A stretch of DNA of 64,000 nucleotides from Candidatus Wallbacteria bacterium (GTDB taxonomy: Bacteria; Muiribacteriota; JAQTZZ01), in contig JAQTZZ010000003.1 in NCBI GenBank assembly GCA_028687545.1, positions 107,261 to 171,260 on the forward strand. Direction: 5' to 3'. Of this stretch, positions 1-7,022 are shown one piece after another (the stretch's first letter is position 1; every line of letters starts with the position of its first letter). A program made the translations under genes and the position numbers. The notes under the pieces were generated by a model. The model ran no database searches, was not told the DNA's origin, and was given only the letters and a program-made list of their open reading frames with translations.

Positions 1-1002
1 GCCGAGCAGGGCTATCAGATCGCCGCTGCGGACAAGGTTGTTCTCCACACCCATGGACAAAGTGACTGGCAGTGAAACTGCGCCCATATTTCCTAAAAAT
101 TCAAAAGTCGAAAAATCTTTCTCCAGGTCTATTCCCAGAGTCTCAAACATCAACTTGCGGTGAGCCTTGCCCACCTGATGGCAGAAAAATCGTTTGACAT
201 TGCTTTCCGTAAATTTCAAGGTGTTCTTGGTTTCTTCCCAGGTGCGGCGCGCCAGCTGGCAGCCGGCCTGCAGCAGAGTTTCAGCTTCCGTCTTCATCAG
301 CATGGTGATATTCTTGGCTACAGGTGCCGTGGATCCGCCCTGGCAGAGATGGCTGAATTTTGAAGAAGCCATGAAGCTTCCACCAAGCAGCTGATGCTTG
401 GCTTTGGAGATCGATGAATGCACGAGTACCGCGGCTGCCGCACCGCAACCGATGGTCAGGGATGGAAATGAGGCCTTGATCGTTTCGCGGGTGAGGTTCT
501 CATCATGCAGCAGCATGTCGATGGTGGATTCCACCAGCGGTCTGCCGTTTTCCCCTGCGACAACCAGAGCGGATTTGATGATCCCGCTTTCGATCATGTT
601 ACCGACTACCACCATGGCGTCGAGAAAGCCCAGGCAGGCGTTGGACAAGTCGAAGACCATCGAATTGTCAGACAATTCCAGTTTCTCGTGAACCACGGAA
701 GCTGTGGCTGGTTCCATAAAATCCCTGCAGACAGAGGAATGCACAAGGCAGTTTATCGAGTCTTTAGAAATTCCGGATTTTTCCAGGGCGAGTTTTCCGG
801 CCTGGGCTGAAACTTCGCTTGGAACAGTGCCGGGTTTCCAGAATTTACGCTCGCGGATTCCGGTCATCATTTCCAGGCGGCCGAAGGGCAGCTTGAGGCG
901 CTCATAGACAGGCGCCAGCCAGGATTCGATCTTTTCCGATGTCACCACTTCTTCAGGCAGGTAGTGAGCGATCGACTCGATGCAGACATTTTTAAAAAGC
1001 AT
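1..1002 (-). CDS. OleA-like 3-oxoacyl-ACP synthase III (3' end outside window)
   Basis: Thiolase-fold condensing enzyme, read as 334 codons from ATG 1002 and open at the left edge. The N-terminus (LFKNVCIESIAHYLPEE), the nucleophile motif SNACLGF (Cys123), the His motif CHQVGKAH and the Asn motif FLGNMGAVS give the Cys-His-Asn triad of the FabH/OleA family. The opening residues and the spacing match OleA more closely than housekeeping FabH. OleA joins two fatty acyl-CoAs head to head as the first step to long-chain olefins. Only about 20 residues should be missing, as the visible end (GDLIALLG) is the start of the last conserved strand. The oleBCD partners, if present, would lie left of the window. 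Another FabH-like role is possible. No ORF-finder would report it because the stop is missing. Confidence 0.82.
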   Translation of the reverse strand, partial: MLFKNVCIESIAHYLPEEVVTSEKIESWLAPVYERLKLPFGRLEMMTGIRERKFWKPGTVPSEVSAQAGKLALEKSGISKDSINCLVHSSVCRDFMEPATASVVHEKLELSDNSMVFDLSNACLGFLDAMVVVGNMIESGIIKSALVVAGENGRPLVESTIDMLLHDENLTRETIKASFPSLTIGCGAAAAVLVHSSISKAKHQLLGGSFMASSKFSHLCQGGSTAPVAKNITMLMKTEAETLLQAGCQLARRTWEETKNTLKFTESNVKRFFCHQVGKAHRKLMFETLGIDLEKDFSTFEFLGNMGAVSLPVTLSMGVENNLVRSGDLIALLG

Positions 1003-1100
1003 TTTCAGACCTCAAGGTTAGGAAAAAGATTGTATTGCATAACTTTGTGAAAATCAAGCGATGGTAACTGGTACATATGTGGAGAAGTCAAGTGTCAGAG

Positions 1101-1131
1101 TTATCAAAAGGAATGAATTTCATTATATAAT
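1101..1131 (+). promoter_or_regulatory. possible sigma-70 promoter of the coiled-coil gene
   Basis: A perfect TATAAT lies at 1126-1131, 26 bases before the ATG at 1158. The only -35 candidate is TTATCA at 1101-1106, with a long 19-base spacer, so only the -10 is convincing. The region 1003-1157 separates two divergent genes. Confidence 0.35.
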
Positions 1132-1157
1132 GAGTGCAGCATTTTGCAAGAGGCTCT

Positions 1158-2279
1158 ATGGATAACCTTACCCCTGAACAAAAACGGAGAGAATTAATCG
1201 CAAACCTGCGCCGGGACCTGGCAAAGATTGTCTCGGACTGCCAGTCCATTGAAAACGAGGTGTTCAATCAGTTGATCGAGCTTGACCTGAATTCAGTTCC
1301 AGAAGAGATTTTCAGGAAGGTTTCCGAATTCAAGGGTGTTTTTTCTGAATTTGAAAAGGAATCAGCAAAGAAATCCCGGCTCGAAGAGAATGAGAACCAC
1401 TGGGATCAATTGGAAGCATCCTGTCAGGTGCTGAAAAAAAGGCTGCTGAAATTCCAGGGGGAAATTCAGGACCAGTTCCGCGGATTCGGGGACAGCATTT
1501 TCATGAACATCGTCGGCTGCAGATACGATGAGCGGCGGATGACAGTGATCCACACCCTGCTGCACGAAGAATTGAAGAAAAACAGTGCTGAGCTGGAAGC
1601 TTTTTTCAAGCAGGCTGATTTTATTTCGATCCCGGAACTGGACGATGTGATTGAAACTCTTCAGAGAAAGTCATTGAATATCCCTGACAATGTAAGAGCG
1701 AGGATAGGCGGAAAAATTCCTGGAATTTTATTTCAGGTTCTGATCTCCTACTATAAGATGAAGCAGATTGAGGTGAAAAAAAGTCAGAATCCAGGCGGAT
1801 TCCTTGGTTTTCTGAGTAAAGTTAAACTTAACATCGAAACCTGGTGTATTGATTCCCTGACTAAACATTATGCAGAAATCGAAACTGAGATTGTGGACCG
1901 CAATCTGATCGAGTTATTTAAAACACCTGAATTCGAGGAAAAAGCGGAAAAGGCCAAAAAAATTCAAGTGCAGATTTCACAGGCAGGAAGCGAGATCGAT
2001 GCCAAGCTTCGGGAAATGGAAGCATTTCTGATTGGGAAAGGATTCCAGACATATGATGATTTGGTCAGTGCCATTGAGATGACTGCAGAGGTTCTCAAGA
2101 CGCTGACTGAGAAAAAAGAGCTGATCAGACGAAAGATTATCGATGAACTGCCGGATCATCCGTTTGCTTATCCCGAGAAAATCATGAACTATCTTGACCT
2201 GAAAAAGAAGGAAACCCTGCTTGCAGCTCAGATCAGCACTCTGCAAATGGACCTGAATAATAATTTCCTGCCTGAATGA
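1158..2279 (+). CDS. hypothetical coiled-coil protein
   Basis: A 373-residue soluble protein I do not recognise. It is highly charged, rich in Glu, Lys, Leu and Ile, and has long heptad-like stretches (about residues 5-130 and 255-370) separated by a more globular middle. There is no signal peptide or membrane segment, so it probably acts in the cytoplasm as a structural or scaffold protein. I chose ATG 1158 (MDNLTPEQ) because AGAGG lies just upstream. An in-frame start at 1134 would sit almost on top of the -10 box. The gene stands alone on the plus strand, and the next gene has its own promoter overlapping this stop codon. The function is unknown. Confidence 0.7.
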   Translation: MDNLTPEQKRRELIANLRRDLAKIVSDCQSIENEVFNQLIELDLNSVPEEIFRKVSEFKGVFSEFEKESAKKSRLEENENHWDQLEASCQVLKKRLLKFQGEIQDQFRGFGDSIFMNIVGCRYDERRMTVIHTLLHEELKKNSAELEAFFKQADFISIPELDDVIETLQRKSLNIPDNVRARIGGKIPGILFQVLISYYKMKQIEVKKSQNPGGFLGFLSKVKLNIETWCIDSLTKHYAEIETEIVDRNLIELFKTPEFEEKAEKAKKIQVQISQAGSEIDAKLREMEAFLIGKGFQTYDDLVSAIEMTAEVLKTLTEKKELIRRKIIDELPDHPFAYPEKIMNYLDLKKKETLLAAQISTLQMDLNNNFLPE

Positions 2280-2304
2280 CATTTTTTTTGAGACCCGGTA
2301 TAAT
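2276..2304 (+). promoter_or_regulatory. sigma-70 promoter of the small membrane protein gene
   Basis: ATGACA (2276-2281, five of six matches to TTGACA) is followed after exactly 17 bases by TATAAT (2299-2304). The -35 box overlaps the stop codon of the upstream gene, so the next gene is an independent transcription unit. Confidence 0.6.
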
Positions 2305-2340
2305 GTAACTCGAAATCCCATTTAATTCCCGGAGGAGAAA

Positions 2341-2607
2341 ATGAAAAAGCATTTCTTTCTTCTGGCCGGACTGGCGGCCGGCATCCTGCTGGCTCTGAAA
2401 TGCCGCAATCATAGCTGCCAAACCTTCTCGTTCCTCGATCAATACAAGAAGTTTGTGACCCACGTCAGTCAGGTGATTTTCAAGGATTACAAAAAGATGA
2501 GCCGCAAGCAGATGAAGGAATTTCTCAGTTGCCAGGTAGACCTGCTGCTGGATGCCATCTATCCTGACGATGAGGAGAGCAAGGAAGCTACGGATTCAAT
2601 ATTATAG
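2341..2607 (+). CDS. small membrane-anchored hypothetical protein
   Basis: An 88-residue protein with a strong ribosome site (GGAGGAG at 2331-2337) and its own promoter. Residues 1-20 (MKKHFFLLAGLAAGILLALK) form one membrane segment or an uncleaved signal anchor. The remainder is hydrophilic, with two cysteines (CRNHSC) right after the anchor and an acidic C-terminus. The tail would be outside the cytoplasm if it behaves as a signal anchor. I recognise no family. It converges on epmA with only four bases between the stop codons. Confidence 0.65.
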   Translation: MKKHFFLLAGLAAGILLALKCRNHSCQTFSFLDQYKKFVTHVSQVIFKDYKKMSRKQMKEFLSCQVDLLLDAIYPDDEESKEATDSIL

Positions 2608-2611
2608 AGAG

Positions 2612-3589
2612 CTATTTTTGAAACTGCCTGTGATTCCTGAAACTGAACGGCAGGAAAGAGTGAATCGTCGGTTCACCGGTCAGAACCTGATACAGCCTGT
2701 CCACGCCGAGAGCATTGCCTGTGCAGGCCGGCAGACCATTGGAGAGCACTTCCAGAAAGCGGTCGTTGATTTCATAAACAGGCTGGCCCCGCAATCTGCG
2801 TTCAGTCTGATCAGACACGAATCTCTTCTTCTGATGTCCGGCGTCTGTCAGCTCCGAAAAACCGTTGCAGATCTCTATCCCATCCAGATAAAGTTCGAAT
2901 CTTTCCGCATAAAGGGAATTTTTCACCGAAGGCCTGGCCATTGAACCGAGTTTTTCCGGATAATCGCAGAGAAAAACCGCTTTGCCCTTGAAGGTTGGCT
3001 CGATGTAAGTCAATAAAAGCTTGAAGAACAGATCCTCCCATTCGCCGTCTGATGTAAGCGTAAGCTTGGATTTCAAACAGGCTTCCTGCAGTGTTTCCTT
3101 TGTCAGGCAGCGGTCCAGGTCGATTTTCAGGATTGCTGCGAACAGTTCCCTGATCGAACGGCGTTCAAAGGGTGGTTCCCAGTCTTTGCGGATTTTTTCT
3201 CCTAAAACTTCCCGCACCAGTTCCTCTGTCTCCCTCATCATGTAGTTATAATCATGTCCGGTGATGTACCATTCCAGGATGGTAAACTCCGGGTTGTGGA
3301 TTTTACCGATTTCACCGTAACGGAAGGCTTTACAGAGCTGGAAGATACTGTCGAACCCCATGGAAAGCAGCTCTTTCATGTAATATTCCGGGGAGGTCTG
3401 AAGATAGAGGGGGAAACCATTGAGGCAGGATTCGAATGAGGCAATATTGGCGTCCAGTGTGGCATAAGGAGAAAGTTCCGGTGTTTCCACTTCCAGATAG
3501 CCTTTTCGATCAAAAAATTCCCGGATCGTCTTGAGAAGCCGGAATCTGCCTTTGATCAACCGGAAATTATCTGAACTGCTGGATGTCAA
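2612..3589 (-). CDS. epmA: EF-P--(R)-beta-lysine ligase EpmA (PoxA/GenX)
   Basis: A 325-residue class II lysyl-tRNA-synthetase-like protein without the anticodon-binding domain, the normal EpmA length. Class II motifs are visible: motif 1 around FFDRKGYLEVETPELSP, motif 2 around FQLCKAFRYGE..NPEFTILEWY, and motif 3 near the C-terminus (TGNALGVDRLYQV). EpmA attaches beta-lysine to a conserved Lys of elongation factor P, which relieves ribosome stalling at polyproline. Its partner EpmB (a lysine 2,3-aminomutase) and EF-P are not in this window. The start overlaps the end of the anti-sigma gene by 23 bases, so it appears to be the third gene of the sigma/anti-sigma operon, an unusual setting for epmA. 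Confidence 0.9.
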   Translation of the reverse strand: MTSSSSDNFRLIKGRFRLLKTIREFFDRKGYLEVETPELSPYATLDANIASFESCLNGFPLYLQTSPEYYMKELLSMGFDSIFQLCKAFRYGEIGKIHNPEFTILEWYITGHDYNYMMRETEELVREVLGEKIRKDWEPPFERRSIRELFAAILKIDLDRCLTKETLQEACLKSKLTLTSDGEWEDLFFKLLLTYIEPTFKGKAVFLCDYPEKLGSMARPSVKNSLYAERFELYLDGIEICNGFSELTDAGHQKKRFVSDQTERRLRGQPVYEINDRFLEVLSNGLPACTGNALGVDRLYQVLTGEPTIHSFLPFSFRNHRQFQK

Positions 3590-4553
3590 GACCCTTCAGC
3601 CTTTCGAATTCCTTGAAAATGTCGGGTACGAGTATGTTGTCTTCGCTTTCTGAAGGCTGGGAAGTGCCTGCAGGAGAAATGGCTGTACTTTCAGCTTTAT
3701 CCCAGTTCCGGATTTCCGACATGAGCTGATCTGAGATTTTATAGGCCTGGATTTTCTCGGTTCCAGCCTCAATCAGAGTTTCTTCCCCTGCGTTGAGTGT
3801 GGCGTTTGTGAATCTGTTGCTGATCTCAATTTTCCCTTCGATCAGCGAAACCCGCAACTTATCTGATCCGGCTGAGACAAGAAGCCGGGTGCCTACGATT
3901 TTTACCTGGCCCAGACTGCTTTTTATGAAAAACGGAGCCTGGAGATGGTTGAAGGAGAACAGGCTCCTACCCTGCGTGAGGAACAGGCAGTTCTGCTCGA
4001 TCCTGAGCACTGTATTAGGCTTGAGCCGCATTTCGGCGACACCGGGGAAATTGATGTCAAGCGATGAGAAAGAAGGAGTCCGGATTTCCAGAGGCAGGCT
4101 GAATGTTCCAGCAGAACCCTGGATCCAGTTGCTGCCTTTGTGAAGGCTGAAACTTCCGTTTTTCACTTCAATCGCTGCAGCTAGAGAGTTGTCGCTGAGA
4201 ACGGCTTTGTTCAAGGGCTGTTCCGCCCTGTATAGCCAGAGGTCGAGCAGGGCGAAAAAGACGATTACAGCTGCCATGGCATATGACCAGATCGGTCTGG
4301 TTTTTGGCGGAAGTATCTCATTCATCACTGATTGTGAAATTTCTGGCATCAGCCTGTTTCTGAAGGCAATTTCCTCATCCCTGAAGGAAGCGAGGGCTGA
4401 GTCGAAGCTCTGATTCAGGCTTACGAGACGGGCACAGGCTTCACAAGACTTGCGATGCTTTTCCACAAAGGAGAACTCTTCCGCGGTCAAGCTCATCAGC
4501 TCGGCGTCTTCCAGCAGTTGCATGAATTTCTGACAGTTCTTCTTTACAGCCAT
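3567..4553 (-). CDS. FecR-like transmembrane anti-sigma factor
   Basis: A 328-residue single-pass membrane protein. The cytoplasmic N-terminus has the zinc-associated anti-sigma signature H33-x3-C37-x2-C40. Residues about 90-108 are a membrane helix. The periplasmic part contains a FecR-type beta domain (roughly 125-270: KNGSFSLHKG, VKIVGTRLLVSAGSDKLRVSLIEGKIEI). It should hold the ECF sigma factor encoded just upstream until a periplasmic signal is sensed. It overlaps the sigma gene by 10 bases and epmA by 23, so the three genes are translationally coupled. No TonB-dependent receptor is adjacent, so this is not a classical iron-uptake FecIR locus. Confidence 0.85.
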   Translation of the reverse strand: MAVKKNCQKFMQLLEDAELMSLTAEEFSFVEKHRKSCEACARLVSLNQSFDSALASFRDEEIAFRNRLMPEISQSVMNEILPPKTRPIWSYAMAAVIVFFALLDLWLYRAEQPLNKAVLSDNSLAAAIEVKNGSFSLHKGSNWIQGSAGTFSLPLEIRTPSFSSLDINFPGVAEMRLKPNTVLRIEQNCLFLTQGRSLFSFNHLQAPFFIKSSLGQVKIVGTRLLVSAGSDKLRVSLIEGKIEISNRFTNATLNAGEETLIEAGTEKIQAYKISDQLMSEIRNWDKAESTAISPAGTSQPSESEDNILVPDIFKEFERLKGLDIQQFR

Positions 4554-5095
4554 TTTTCCAGCGCCTTCCGTAAGAGTTTCCTGGCCCTGTGGATTCTGAT
4601 CTTGACCGTGTTCAGCGGCAACTCCGTGACAGATGCGATTTCGTCGTAGCTCTGGTTTTCCACCAGGAGCAGCAGCATGATTTCACGGTAGAGGTCAGGC
4701 AGGGCACTCACTGCTTCTCTGACTTTCTCATTCAGGTTCTTGTCGCTCAGAGTCTGGATCACTTCCTCATCTGAACTGAACTTGAAGAAGTATTTCTCCT
4801 CCATTTCCTCGATGCTGAAAGAATCCTTCTTCTTCTTGAGCCACCAGTCCTTCAGTTGGTTATGGGCAATCGAATAGAGCCAGCTCTGGAACGAGTAATC
4901 GAAGTTGTAGCTTCTGATGTAATTGAACGCCCTCAGGAAGGTGTTCTGCGTCAGATCCTTCGCTTCCTCGTAATCTTTGGTCATCCTCAGGAAGTAGTAA
5001 AAAATCTTTTTTTCGAATTCCAATACAAGGAACCGGAATTGCGACTTGTCTCCCTGGATGACTCCCATAATCCAATTTTTAAGGTTTTCCTCCAT
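4544..5095 (-). CDS. ECF RNA polymerase sigma factor (RpoE type)
   Basis: A 183-residue extracytoplasmic-function sigma factor. Region 2 is seen around residues 20-90 (EFEKKIFYYFLRMTKDYEEAKDLTQNTFLRAF...FQSWLYSIAHN) and region 4 at about 125-180 (LPDLYREIMLLLLVENQSYDEIASV...VKIRIHRARKLL). It would redirect RNA polymerase to a small regulon under control of the anti-sigma protein encoded directly downstream. A TATAAT lies only seven bases before the ATG and no Shine-Dalgarno is visible, which suggests a leaderless mRNA. The regulon cannot be read from this window. Confidence 0.92.
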   Translation of the reverse strand: MEENLKNWIMGVIQGDKSQFRFLVLEFEKKIFYYFLRMTKDYEEAKDLTQNTFLRAFNYIRSYNFDYSFQSWLYSIAHNQLKDWWLKKKKDSFSIEEMEEKYFFKFSSDEEVIQTLSDKNLNEKVREAVSALPDLYREIMLLLLVENQSYDEIASVTELPLNTVKIRIHRARKLLRKALEKWL

Positions 5096-5102
5096 AAATT
5101 TT

Positions 5103-5108
5103 ATTATA
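5103..5108 (-). promoter_or_regulatory. -10 element of the sigma/anti-sigma operon
   Basis: TATAAT on the minus strand ends seven bases before the ATG at 5095. Transcription from it would start at or next to the A of the start codon. I could not find a good -35; a GAAAC element near 5133-5137 could point to ECF autoregulation. Confidence 0.4.
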
Positions 5109-5154
5109 TCATACCTGCTGAAGCGAGGAATGTTTCATATCTGATTTTCTCTTC

Positions 5155-5168
5155 AGGAGGGAGAATTG
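5155..5168 (+). promoter_or_regulatory. strong Shine-Dalgarno before a TTG start
   Basis: AGGAGG at 5155-5160 lies five bases before TTG 5166, which is in frame with the fused ETF gene. The ATG at 5220, where ETF homology begins, has no Shine-Dalgarno. This supports TTG as the start and an 18-residue N-terminal extension. Confidence 0.55.
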
Positions 5169-7022
5169 CTTTATTGGCAGGGAAATGATTTTTCCGGCTT
5201 GTTTTGTTATTATTCTTCCATGTTTACTCCACTCCGCCTTTTTGTCTGCCTGAAACAGGTCCCTGACACTGCCGAGATTTCCATTGATCCTGTGACTGGA
5301 AGTCTGAAGCGCGAAGGCGTGGACTCGATCATCAGCCCTTTTGACATGCATGCATTGGAAGAAGCAGTGAGAATCAGGGAAGAGCATGGTGGAACTGTCA
5401 CTGTAATTTCAATGGGTCCGCCGCAGGCTGCAGACGCCCTGGCTGAAGCGATCGCCAGAGGTGCCGACAATGCATACCTGATCACTGACAGAGCATTTGC
5501 CGGATCAGATACCTGGTGCACTTCCCTGATCCTTTCCAGGGCGATCGAGCACCTGGGCGGAGCAGACCTGATTTTCTGCGGCAAGCAGGCCATTGATGGC
5601 GATACCGCTCAGGTCGGGCCAGGCATTGCTGAGCATCTGGGAATTCCACAGATTGACTCAGTCAACAGAGTGGTAGCCCTGGGAAAAGATAAAATCACAG
5701 TTCAATCGTTATGCGGGAATGGCAGTGACACCATCCAGTCCGGACTGCCGCTTCTGATCACTGCTGTCAAAGAGCTCAACACGCCCAGACAGGCAAGTCT
5801 CGCGGACTGGAGCAGAGCACTGGTTTCAGAGATCAGGACTTTGGATGCTGCTACACTGGGATTCGAAACATCCCAGGTGGGATTGAGTGGTTCTCCGACC
5901 AGAGTCAGATCAATCAGGACTGTTGCCTATTCCAAGAAAACTGTTTTTCTGACAGGAAACACCGAAGAAATCTGCAGGCAGATTCTGGATCTGCTGAAAA
6001 TAAAGAAGACCATTTCAAAGATCGACTATAATGTTCAGCGTTGCGCAGTAAACGACGCGAGACTGATTCTGGTAATCGGGGAATTGGATGCTGAAATCAC
6101 AGCTCTGACCAGGGAACTGCTCTCAATCGCCGCAGTGCTGGCTGCTCAACGCTGCGCCAGAGTAGGAGTGATTTTCTGCGGGCATCAGCTGAACCTTCCG
6201 TTGAATGAGATACAGGCTGACTCGGTTTACCTGCTTGACGATCAGAAACTTTCAATTTTTGATGCCAGAGTACATTGTTCGGCCATTGCACAGCTATGCA
6301 AGTCCCTGCAGCCGGAAATCATCCTGGGTGGCGCGAGTTTTCAGGGCAGAGCACTGCTGCCCCGGATTTCCGTAAAGCTTCGTACAGGCCTGACTGCAGA
6401 CTGCACTGAACTTGATCTCGACGAAAAAGGCCTGCTTCTTCAAATCAGACCTGCGCTGGGAGGGAATATTCTGGCCACCATTACCTGCGAGAGGCATAAA
6501 CCGCAAATGGCTACTGTGAGAGCCGGTGTTTTCAAGCAGGTTAATCATTTTCCGGGTGGCTGCAAACCTGAAATTTTGACTCCTGCAGTTTTGATCGAGG
6601 AAGAGAGCGGATTCCGGATTATCAGACATGAAAGTTATTCATGTCCAGAAAAAGACTCAGGTCTGATGATTTCCGGAGGGATCGGAATCGGGTCCAGAGA
6701 AGCCTTTTCAGGTTTAAAAAAACTCGCTGAAATAACCGGAGCTTCGCTTGGTGCTTCCAGAGCTGCAGTAGACGCAGGCTGGATCGAATACAGGCATCAG
6801 GTCGGGCAGACTGGAAAGACAGTTCAGCCTGAGCATTATCTTTCCTTCGGAATTTCCGGCGCTGTGCAGCATCTGGTGGGGATGCAGTCTGCAGGCATTG
6901 TGATTTCAATTAATAAGGATCCTGCAGCTCCGATCTTTTCCATTTCCGACTATGCGGTAGTTGCAGACTGTTTTCCAATCATGGAAATTATGCTGAAAAT
7001 GGTTGCTGCGGAAAAACTATGA
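5166..7022 (+). CDS. fused electron transfer flavoprotein EtfB-EtfA
   Basis: A single 618-residue chain that contains both ETF subunits. Residues about 24-265 are EtfB-like (VCLKQVPDT, SPFDMHALEEAV, GKQAIDGDTAQVGPGIAEHLG). Residues about 285-618 are EtfA-like, ending in the FAD domain (GASRAAVDAGW, QVGQTGKTV, GISGAVQHL, INKDPAAPIF). ETFs pass electrons from FAD dehydrogenases, and some bifurcate electrons between NADH, ferredoxin and an acceptor. The gene overlaps the following FAD dehydrogenase by four bases (ATGA), so the two should form one complex, as in LctBCD lactate dehydrogenase of acetogens. The usual GGRG at the start of the FAD domain reads GGIG here. TTG 5166 is preferred for its Shine-Dalgarno; ATG 5220 is the alternative. 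Confidence 0.9.
   Translation: MLYWQGNDFSGLFCYYSSMFTPLRLFVCLKQVPDTAEISIDPVTGSLKREGVDSIISPFDMHALEEAVRIREEHGGTVTVISMGPPQAADALAEAIARGADNAYLITDRAFAGSDTWCTSLILSRAIEHLGGADLIFCGKQAIDGDTAQVGPGIAEHLGIPQIDSVNRVVALGKDKITVQSLCGNGSDTIQSGLPLLITAVKELNTPRQASLADWSRALVSEIRTLDAATLGFETSQVGLSGSPTRVRSIRTVAYSKKTVFLTGNTEEICRQILDLLKIKKTISKIDYNVQRCAVNDARLILVIGELDAEITALTRELLSIAAVLAAQRCARVGVIFCGHQLNLPLNEIQADSVYLLDDQKLSIFDARVHCSAIAQLCKSLQPEIILGGASFQGRALLPRISVKLRTGLTADCTELDLDEKGLLLQIRPALGGNILATITCERHKPQMATVRAGVFKQVNHFPGGCKPEILTPAVLIEEESGFRIIRHESYSCPEKDSGLMISGGIGIGSREAFSGLKKLAEITGASLGASRAAVDAGWIEYRHQVGQTGKTVQPEHYLSFGISGAVQHLVGMQSAGIVISINKDPAAPIFSISDYAVVADCFPIMEIMLKMVAAEKL

Noticed and set aside
2596..2618. hairpin between the convergent small gene and epmA
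   Set aside because: Only three base pairs form, too weak for a terminator.
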